Of a stretch of 64,000 bases of DNA, positions 56,933 to 64,000 are shown one piece after another. The stretch's first letter is position 1. Each line of letters starts with the position of its first letter. The stretch is from NCBI GenBank assembly GCA_040437565.1, contig JBDOQK010000032.1, positions 248,001 through 312,000 on the forward strand, written 5' to 3'. This DNA comes from Albugo candida. Lineage: Eukaryota; Oomycota; Peronosporomycetes; Albuginales. Under the pieces are notes generated by a model. The model worked only from the letters and a program-made list of their open reading frames with translations, searched no databases and was not told the DNA's origin. Position numbers and translations under genes: made by a program.

Positions 56933-58342
56933 ATGTTACATGAAGTCGGACGGAATAGCCAGCAGGATATTTGCATATCCAATTCCGTAAAATGTGCGGA
57001 GAGGATAAAGTTCCAGCGTGGAAATAAGTCTCAATATCAGCCAAATGACACAATGTACCAGTATCAAGGAAATAATTCTTTGCACCATTTGAGTGATGCG
57101 ACGATACTACATAGGAGACAACAGAAGGCTCGTACAAAGAGCGCCTCCAGTGCAATGGCAGAAAGAGCCAACGACTTGAAAACACATGAAATTGATTTGA
57201 AAGTTGATTCCAGATCTAAACCGAATGAAGCATTCTTGAACAGAATTTACGATCTTTTGAAGGAACAGGACCAAGAGGAAGGCTTCTTTCACAAAATTTG
57301 CAATGGAGAAAGTCATGAATCGTGTCAGGCCGAAATTTGCAAGCTAGAAGAAAAACTCACAGAACAAAATTCCCGCCTGACGATATTTTCTGAAATAGAA
57401 GCACAACGCCGTGTGGAAATCGATCAGCTAAAGAGAGGCATAATGGCACTACAACAAGATCTAGTTCGACTGATGAGTATTGTTGATGTGCATATACAAG
57501 TTCCAATGAATCAGCTTGCACACTACAATAGCACGGGAGAGCAGAGAAACATGGCGTATGAAGCTCAAGCTGCAAAATTTGCTTTCCATCAGAACCAGTT
57601 GCAGTATTTACAAATGCAACACTACCCGGGACAGGAGTCTGACTCGATATATCATCAGATGAATACTTTACAGAGGGATGAATATCCAGGAAGTACGTTT
57701 TTGAGTGCCAGTGATCCATCAAGAGGTGAAAACGACCCACAACACATGCAGAATGATCTTGGTGTATCAAGTAGTACGAAGCTGTTCAATTCCGAACATA
57801 CCGTACTACCCACCACATCATTATCGCCCCCATCAAAGCGCCTCAAGACATCTGGGAAACTGAACGGAAAACGGGCTTGGACGCCTGAAGAAGATCAAGC
57901 TTTGGCAAGAGCTGTTGAGACTGCCGGGGCAACTGATTGGTCTGCAATATCGCATCTTTTACATGGAAGATGTGGCAAACAATGTCGAGAACGATGGGTA
58001 AATCATCTTTGCCCAAGTGTGAACAAGGAAGCCTGGACAGAGCAAGAGGATGCAATTATCTTCCAAACGCGGGACAAAATTGGAAATCATTGGGCTGACA
58101 TAGCCCGTCTTCTTCCTGGCAGAACAGATAATGCAGTAAAGAACCGCTATTACTCCACTATGCGCCGACGAATGCGGCAGGAACGAAATGCAAAAAGACT
58201 CAATCGAGCTGAAATTGAGACCAGCGATTGCGTCTCCCATGAGCATCTATGCAGAGATTGTCACTCATCACCTTCTTCTCCGGCTTCTTTCGATGAGATA
58301 CCAAGCGATTCAGTAAACTCGGCAAACGCGTCACAATTGTAA
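56933..58342 (+). CDS. R2R3-type MYB transcription factor
   Basis: Nuclear DNA-binding protein, 469 residues from ATG 56933 (MLHEVGRNSQQDICISN). The codon at the head of the longer frame is TTG. Residues about 70-190 are charged with a coiled coil (CQAEICKLEEKLTEQNSRLT, EAQRRVEIDQLKRGIMALQQ). A Gln/His-rich region precedes two MYB repeats from about residue 309: AWTPEEDQALARAVETAG with WSAISHLLHGRCGKQCRERW, then AWTEQEDAIIFQTRDKIGNH and WADIARLLPGRTDNAVKNRY. Regularly spaced tryptophans are present in both repeats (the first of each W, second W, third W), so DNA binding is likely intact. The tail is Ser-rich. Target genes are unknown. An upstream exon is possible, because the frame stays open before the start. 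Confidence 0.92.
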   Translation: MLHEVGRNSQQDICISNSVKCAERIKFQRGNKSQYQPNDTMYQYQGNNSLHHLSDATILHRRQQKARTKSASSAMAERANDLKTHEIDLKVDSRSKPNEAFLNRIYDLLKEQDQEEGFFHKICNGESHESCQAEICKLEEKLTEQNSRLTIFSEIEAQRRVEIDQLKRGIMALQQDLVRLMSIVDVHIQVPMNQLAHYNSTGEQRNMAYEAQAAKFAFHQNQLQYLQMQHYPGQESDSIYHQMNTLQRDEYPGSTFLSASDPSRGENDPQHMQNDLGVSSSTKLFNSEHTVLPTTSLSPPSKRLKTSGKLNGKRAWTPEEDQALARAVETAGATDWSAISHLLHGRCGKQCRERWVNHLCPSVNKEAWTEQEDAIIFQTRDKIGNHWADIARLLPGRTDNAVKNRYYSTMRRRMRQERNAKRLNRAEIETSDCVSHEHLCRDCHSSPSSPASFDEIPSDSVNSANASQL

Positions 58343-58427
58343 TCGGTCATATAAGTAACTGGAGCGAACATTCAACCGGCTCCTACTTTTTGTGGGCACA
58401 CTATTTCGCAATACCAGAGCCGAAATA

Positions 58428-59620
58428 ATGGCCCAACCACATGCGTATCTCGGTCAACTGGAATGTGTCCAAGATACTCTAACGAGCAGCTTTCGAGATG
58501 CAGAGATTTTGATCATGCCGCTTATCCATCTACAGGATATCGTGCGTTCTAAATTAGTACTGCATGTGCTTATACTGATGCTTCTCTACAGATTTTATTC
58601 CCAGGAGATCAACTACCGATGAGAATGCTCACGGACAGCAATTTTCAATCGGTTCGTGACCATATGTCGCGACGAGGTGTTTTGCTTGCAGTCTGTATGG
58701 CAGATCAGGTAATTTTTTTGACTATATAAAGTGTCGTCAGCGTATTTTCACGAGCAGTGAAGGAGGAAGAATCGTATGGAACGACTGTGCGCATTGATAA
58801 GTTTTTGGTACAAGAGCAATGCATCTCGGTGACCGGACTTGCTGTGCAACGATTTCGTCTCGTGGAAGCAAGAATTGGACGCGCTGGAGCTGTACTGGGA
58901 AAGGTTGAGATTTTAGCGGATGAAGGCTCAATGTTGATGCCGATCGATCGTGGATATCGCTTATCCGTAACTTACTGGGACGCCTGGATCTACGATCTCT
59001 ATGACGCATCAAAGCTTGCTCGACGCATTGAAACGCAATTGAACTCTTTCCAGCATTGGAATTGGTTCAGCAAAATTGCCAGAGAAACGAGTCCGCTAGT
59101 GCAGCTTCAAGACTCGCGATCAGTATCCCGGGAAGAAGAATGGACGATCTTGATGAAATTTGCATACTGGATTGCTTCAAACCTACCAGCGGATTTACAA
59201 CAGAGGCTCCAGCTACTAAAGATGAGAAACCTCGTGCATCGTCTACGTTTCGAGCTTCATTTGCTTGTCAACTATCGAGCAATCATTTACTGCGCCAGCT
59301 GTGGTAGTATCGTAGCTAATTCGGAAGACATTTTCAGCTTTGCAGGCTCTGAGACTGTCACTGGTACATTTGTTAACCCAAATGGATTCGTCCATCAAGT
59401 GATGACGCTGCAACGAATCTGCCAGGAATCGACAAGCATAGACAATCTACGATGCACACGTGACAGCTGGTTCCCAGGCTATGCATGGAGCATCATTCAC
59501 TGTCGCTCATGCTTCAATCATCTCGGATGGCAGTTCGATATCATCGATTCTACAGTCGATGAGCTCGCACAGTTTTTTGCATATCGAAGAGGAGCTCTGA
59601 CGTCGAAATTGTCAACTTGA
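58428..59620 (+). CDS. CRBN: Cereblon (Lon-N and CULT domain CRL4 substrate receptor)
   Basis: Substrate receptor of a DDB1-CUL4 ubiquitin ligase in other eukaryotes. Exons 58428-58541, 58592-58708 and 58763-59620 give 362 residues. The start MAQPHAYLGQLE matches the conserved SYLG element. The Lon-N part has ILFPGDQLPMRML and ESYGTTVRIDKF then VTGLAVQRFRLVEAR; the central helical part has WIYDLYDASKLARRIETQL and IASNLPADLQQRLQLLKM. The CULT domain begins IIYCASCGSIVAN; zinc cysteines are the pairs CASC and CRSC. FVNPNGFVHQ and DSWFPGYAWSI, then CFNHLGWQF follow. The ligand-pocket tryptophans are residues 313, 319 and 333, with the same spacing (6 and 14) as human W380, W386 and W400. The third-exon acceptor was moved to 58762 to keep frame. 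Confidence 0.93.
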
Positions 59621-59721
59621 TTTTGGTAAGGACAGACACTGAATGCTACAGAAACAGAATTGATGTTGTATTTCATGGATTTAACCATCGCAATTGATGA
59701 AATTGACTGAGGCAATTCAAG

Positions 59722-60411
59722 TCAATTGTCGGCAACAATCCACGAGTCCAATGCGCGTGAATAATCTTGCACTTGATCCGCGGGGAACCACATTGCAATC
59801 TCATGTTTGGCAGACTCGGGACCATCTGATCCATGAATCAAGTTACGTCCAGTGGAAATACAGTTATCTCCACGTAATGTTCCCGGTGCGGCTTGGTTTG
59901 GATTAGTGGCTCCAAGAATTTTACGACCAGTTGCAATCACATCCGTGCCCTCCCAAACCATGATCACGATAGGACCAGAAGTAAAGTAATTGACGAGACC
60001 TGGGAAAAATGGACGTGATGACAAGTCAGCATAGTGCTCACGCGCGCGTTGTTCGGACGCAGTCATGAATCGCATGGCGACCAATTTGTAGCCTTTTTTT
60101 TCGAAACGAGCAATAACTTCATGGATCAAACCACGCTGTACACCATCCGGTTTGATTGCGATAAATGTGCGTTCATGTTTGGTTCCTGGAATTCCCGTGT
60201 GTGGAACTTGTTCGGAGCTCTTGGAATGTGCTTCATTTGAAACATTCCATGCGATCGAGCCCGCCGTGATGGACGTCAATGCAAGACAAGTTGCGAAGCC
60301 GGTTACTTTAGTAAAAGAAACGCTTTGCGCTGCGGTGCAGTTTGTGCGCAATTGACGCGCGACGTTGTGTTTGAGGACACGTTGGCTGGAACGAAGGGAT
60401 CGAGAGAGCAT
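59722..60411 (-). CDS. Nucleoside diphosphate kinase, mitochondrial/membrane-anchored form
   Basis: Transfers the terminal phosphate between nucleoside tri- and diphosphates through a phosphohistidine. Single exon, 229 residues, about 75 longer than the catalytic unit. The N-terminus [20 protein letters not shown] is a mitochondrial presequence, followed by a hydrophobic stretch [16 protein letters not shown] that may anchor the protein. The kinase domain reads [80 protein letters not shown] then [11 protein letters not shown]; the histidine in NLIHGSD is the active-site residue. The C-terminus SRALDSWIV fits the family. It ends about 100 bases from the cereblon stop, convergent with it. Confidence 0.95.
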   Translation of the reverse strand: MLSRSLRSSQRVLKHNVARQLRTNCTAAQSVSFTKVTGFATCLALTSITAGSIAWNVSNEAHSKSSEQVPHTGIPGTKHERTFIAIKPDGVQRGLIHEVIARFEKKGYKLVAMRFMTASEQRAREHYADLSSRPFFPGLVNYFTSGPIVIMVWEGTDVIATGRKILGATNPNQAAPGTLRGDNCISTGRNLIHGSDGPESAKHEIAMWFPADQVQDYSRALDSWIVADN

Positions 60412-60526
60412 TTTGATTTGTGGCTTTAAGCGTATAAGTGATATGAAACCTAATACCTGTCACATATACTACCCTCCATTTTCTTATAAATCAACTACCA
60501 AGATTTCCGTGCAATTGCGCGCGCGG

Positions 60527-63476
60527 TCACATTGTTTGCCGATCCGTTGTCGAGAGCGCGTTACACGCCGTAAGCACGCGCAATACTTCATCTGGGTCCT
60601 CGACATAATACTGCGCGCGACTCACTTTATGTCCAACTGTCACAGTGTAGCTGTTACTTCCTTGAACCACATTGAACATATCTTCATCCGTGCGCTCGTC
60701 GCCGACCGATAGGATGAAATCAAAGGACGACGGGGAAAAGTATGGCGACTCACATTCGTATTCCAAAATCCGACTCACCGCGCGTCCTTTATTGACACGC
60801 CAGGGCCGAATTGTCACATATTTTTTGATACGGCACATAACCACTGCAACAGGTCGATCTCGAAGCATTTGGTCAAAGTGTAATTGCATGTTTTTCGCCT
60901 GCTTCAGCCCAAAAGCAGAATCCGCGTCGCGAAAGTGCCAGGTGCAGGAACAGTCTTTGATATCGAGCAGTGATCCCGGTGTGCGTTCGGTAAAATGCTC
61001 CAAAATCATTTCCACATCGTGCCGCCACTCCAATTCCACATCGCTAAACATACACTGCCATGGCTGCGCTTCAGGTACCGAAAACTCTTCCTTGTGATTG
61101 AATGGAGCGAATGAACGAGTACTACTTCGATCCTCTTCATCCGAGGAATCCTGCGCGACTGTTCCACCGGCTGTTGTTGCTACCGATGCTACTGACATTG
61201 TGGAGGACGGCCGCGCGGGATCCGATGAAGGGGCTAAATGTCGGGCTTCAGAAATGTTAAACGAAGTCGGGGTTGCTCCATCTAATGGAGAGTCGGGTGA
61301 GTTATCCGCTTCATCAATTGGATCAGGAATATTGTTGATGACAGGGCGTTGCATCCTGTCACTTGCTGGTACGGGTGAGAATCTTGCAGCTGGACGAAAC
61401 CAAAATCCGTGTTCGCCCGCCAGTCCGACGCGTGCAAGATGCCCATACCACTTTTCAAGCCAGTATTTCGTTCGACCACTGATGATGTATACTGAATTAC
61501 GTGGGTCCGCCGACAATTCCTCCAGACATGCCAATACAGCAGCACTTGGCTCTGCGAGCTCAGACATACTCTTGTAATCGTTCAAGGTACCATCATGATC
61601 CAACAGAAACAAACGTCGCTGGCTACGTTCATAATAGCCAAGTAGCTGTGCAGTATCCAGCTTCTCCAAACGATTGTAATCTTTCGCCATCGCTGCTGCT
61701 TGATTCAGCGCCGACATGATGCGTTGAGACCACAATGTCGAAGTATAAGTGTTCACGTATCGCGATAATTGTTCGTGTCGAATCCGTTTGGTAGTCGGGT
61801 TCATTTTCAATGCGGTATCAATGCTGGCTGCCACTTGTTCGATATGCATTGGGTTGACCAGAAGAGCTCCTTGGAAGGAAGAAGCACATCTACGCGACAC
61901 AAAATAAGCTGGAAATCACTAAAGTATACCCCAAAATGGCTATCTTACCCGGCGAACTCGCTGTATACAAGCACTCCATGTCCAGTGTCTTTCTGTGAAG
62001 CGACAAATTCCATCGCCTGCAGATTGATACCTTCCTTGATGCTGCTAACGATCGCGACATCGGCCACGTTATATAAGGCGATCAGTTGTTCCAGTGGAAT
62101 AGCCCGCTTGAAATATCGTATCGGGCAGTATTCAGCAGTTCCAAATTTCCCATTCACCTTCCCAACCAATTCATCGACTTGCCGACTCAAAATCTTGTAT
62201 TGACATGAAGCGGTTCGACCGTAATCTCGAACAATTGCAAACAGCTGTACTTCACCGCGATATTCCGGATAATGTTGTAACAAGTAATCCATTGCTTCAA
62301 GCATTTCCAGAATTCCTTTGCAAAAGTCGAGTGTATGTACACCAACCAGAATTTTCATGTTCTTTTGCTTCTGCTTCTCCAACCGAGCGACTTGGTCTTT
62401 GATACTCGGCGTGATTGCATACTTTGGCGGATCAATGCCCATCGGACAGATTCCAAGCGACACCAATCGACCGTTATATTCCACTCGGCTCGGAGAAGAT
62501 TCCAATCCAAGCATACGGGTGCAGGCGTTTAGGAAGTGACGAACATAGTCAAAGTGATTGAATACGACAAGATCCGCTCCAAGTACTCCTTGTAGCAGCG
62601 ATTCTCTTGCTGAAAGCATTTGAAAGAACTCCGATGACGGGAATGGGCAGTGGAGGTAGAATGCGCATGTAATTTCGGGAAAACGACGTCGTAAAAGTGC
62701 AGGAAGATGCATCAATTGGTAATCAGCGACAAGAACCAAATCACCATCCTTGTATACTTCCGACACTACCTATACACCACAAATTGATTAAAGAGTCGGG
62801 AAAAAAGAAGATTGCACTACCTCAAGGAATTTCTGATTGGCAAGACAGTAAGCTTCATATTTCTCATGGAAGTTCTCCAGCAGCCGGTTATCGGAGCGCT
62901 GGGAAAGCGAATGAAAAAGCGGCCATAAAGTCTCATTACAAAACTACATGTGAACGTATGATGTTATATCCTTTTTGAGAACATTGATTCTAGCATATTA
63001 TAACAGCATACCTGATTATAAAATAGATCCAATATATCATTGGATAAAAATACTGGATGACAATTAAACTCGGATTCCAATTTCCGTCGAACACCATCTT
63101 GACTCGACTCATCGACTACAGCACCCGGCCATGTGATCCATTCGACGGTATTGCGTTTTGCGAGGTAATCGATCGCACTTCTGAAACCCGTTTCTGATAA
63201 AATGTATTGCCACGCATCATCATCTTGCGTTTTCACCATCCGTAAGCACCGTCGCACCGAGCAAACAATAATCTTGTTTGTCTCGTGTGCCATAGGAACG
63301 GGGCCAGTATTCCGGGCACTTGCATTGTACCGCTGTGAACTCTGACGCACTTCGGCCAATCTGCGATGTAGATCTTGCAATTGATCCAATAAGTTGCTTT
63401 CACCTGATGTCCCTGAATTGCTTCCTTTACTCGCGCTACTTGCAACATTTTTATCAGCACCTTCCATTGTATGCAT
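60527..63476 (-). CDS. Bifunctional trehalose-6-phosphate synthase/phosphatase
   Basis: Makes trehalose-6-phosphate from UDP-glucose and glucose-6-phosphate, then removes the phosphate. Exons on the minus strand are 63476-63012, 62943-62821, 62769-61949 and 61889-60527, 923 residues. The GT20 part contains NDILDLFYNQFCNETLWPLF, VSEVYKDGDLVLVADYQLMH, FPSSEFFQMLSARE, KILVGVHTLDFCKGI and SSIKEGINLQAMEFVASQ. The HAD phosphatase part starts with RRLFLLDHDGTLNDY, where DHDGT holds the nucleophile, and ends VGDERTDEDMFNVVQGS. A Ser/Ala-rich insert (about residues 700-760) interrupts the phosphatase, so it is longer than plant TPP. The usual N-terminal VSNRLP motif is not evident, so synthase activity is less certain than phosphatase. 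Divergent from the gene at 63663. Confidence 0.92.
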
Positions 63477-63662
63477 GTCAAATAGCGCAGAAAAGATTGG
63501 GCGAGATCTTTTTATGTAAAAGTAGAAAAATACCTTCTCCAAGCGCTAAATAAGGTGAGCACACAATCTGCCACTTTTGTATTTCTAGAAGGCTTCGATA
63601 TTTCCTATAGTATAGTACATAGTGTGATGCCACATCATATCCTATAGTATAATCTGCTTGTC
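63477..63662. promoter_or_regulatory. Short divergent promoter
   Basis: 186 bases separate the trehalose enzyme start (leftward) from the basic protein start (rightward). The repeated segment CCTATAGTATA occurs at about 63604 and 63641. Regulatory function is inferred from position only. Confidence 0.4.
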
Positions 63663-64000
63663 ATGGCAATGAAGCGTGCGCGTCCATCGAAAAATGCTAG
63701 CAAAGGCTCCGCACGAATGGCTGCAACTTCAATGAGTCAGAAAGAACAAAGTGTTGCAAAACGTCAAGAGGATAGGAAAAGGCTGCGTATACGTCAACTT
63801 GAGCGATCGTATGAGAAGCTTGAATACAGTTTGAAGCACACACCTCGGAACAAACGACTACCCGAGAAAAAGAAGCCACATGGACCGAAATTGCCTCATG
63901 AATGGAAATTGAAGGGTGCTGCGCGTAGTGCAGCTTTATTAGCACGAATTGAAGCTGGTGAACTCAATGAGTATGGGGAAGAACTGCCAAAACCCGAAGA
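63663..64000 (+). CDS. Basic protein, N-terminal part, function unknown (runs off the window)
   Basis: An open frame from ATG 63663 reaches the window end without a stop, at least 112 codons: MAMKRARPSKNASKGSARMA, then QKEQSVAKRQEDRKRLRIRQ, LERSYEKLEYSLKHTPRNKR, KKPHGPKLPHEWKLKGAARS and AALLARIEAGELNEYGEELP. It is rich in Lys and Arg with a mixed coiled-coil/nuclear or nucleolar look. The segment HEWKLKGAARSAALL-ARIEAGE is likely the conserved core, but I do not recognise the family. It is divergent from the trehalose enzyme gene. Confidence 0.7.
   Translation, partial: MAMKRARPSKNASKGSARMAATSMSQKEQSVAKRQEDRKRLRIRQLERSYEKLEYSLKHTPRNKRLPEKKKPHGPKLPHEWKLKGAARSAALLARIEAGELNEYGEELPKPE

Overview
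The window looks like nuclear DNA of an oomycete (stramenopile), most likely a compact biotroph of the Albugo (white rust) type. The organism call is inference. It rests on dense genes with many 50-75 base introns, short untranslated gaps, a cytosolic-type tRNA and ribosomal proteins L37e and L12, a mitochondrial complex I PSST subunit, a trehalose synthase-phosphatase fusion, and a transposon-rich island next to a secreted-protein gene.

Layout. 1-25.5 kb is gene-rich: N-terminal part of an M1 aminopeptidase (-), bubblegum-type acyl-CoA synthetase (+), a VOC/glyoxalase-like protein (+), tRNA-Gly(CCC) (-), a 2-phosphoglycerate-kinase/LPA1-type P-loop kinase (-), an ankyrin-FYVE-TPR protein (+), an RNase III-dsRBD protein (+), a small acidic CHZ-like protein (-), RPL37 (-), an AFG1-type ATPase (-), a ZIP metal transporter (-), an HN1-motif protein fused to a lumazine-synthase-like domain (+), RPL12 (-), a four-helix membrane protein (-), NDUFS7 (+), a broken hotdog thioesterase gene and a small coiled protein (+). 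25.5-56 kb is a repeat island: fossils of two Ty1/copia elements and one Ty3/gypsy gag region, a probable LINE-like element (two copies), two related Tc1/mariner-IS630-type DNA transposons (one with terminal inverted repeats and TA target duplication), a tRNA-headed SINE, a decayed glucosidase II alpha (GH31) pseudogene and one intact secreted protein gene. 56.9-64 kb is gene-rich again: an R2R3 MYB factor (+), cereblon (+), nucleoside diphosphate kinase (-), trehalose-6-phosphate synthase/phosphatase (-) and the start of a basic protein (+).

Assembly caution. Eight runs of 100 N are present. At five of them the sequence left of the gap is repeated exactly right of it (420, 1652, 288, 720 and 442 bases), which is what unmerged contig ends produce. 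These repeats are almost certainly not biological. One of them turns the kinase gene into a false double-length reading frame.

No operon-like or clearly new multi-gene system is visible. The most unusual items are the HN1/lumazine-synthase fusion lacking the catalytic histidine position, a cereblon with the full tri-tryptophan ligand pocket, a secreted protein ending in a CaaX-like tetrapeptide beneath a tandem-repeat promoter region, and a SINE insertion dated by an 8-base target duplication inside that repeat. Exon boundaries were set by eye from reading frame, GT-AG sites and family similarity; none was confirmed by transcript data.
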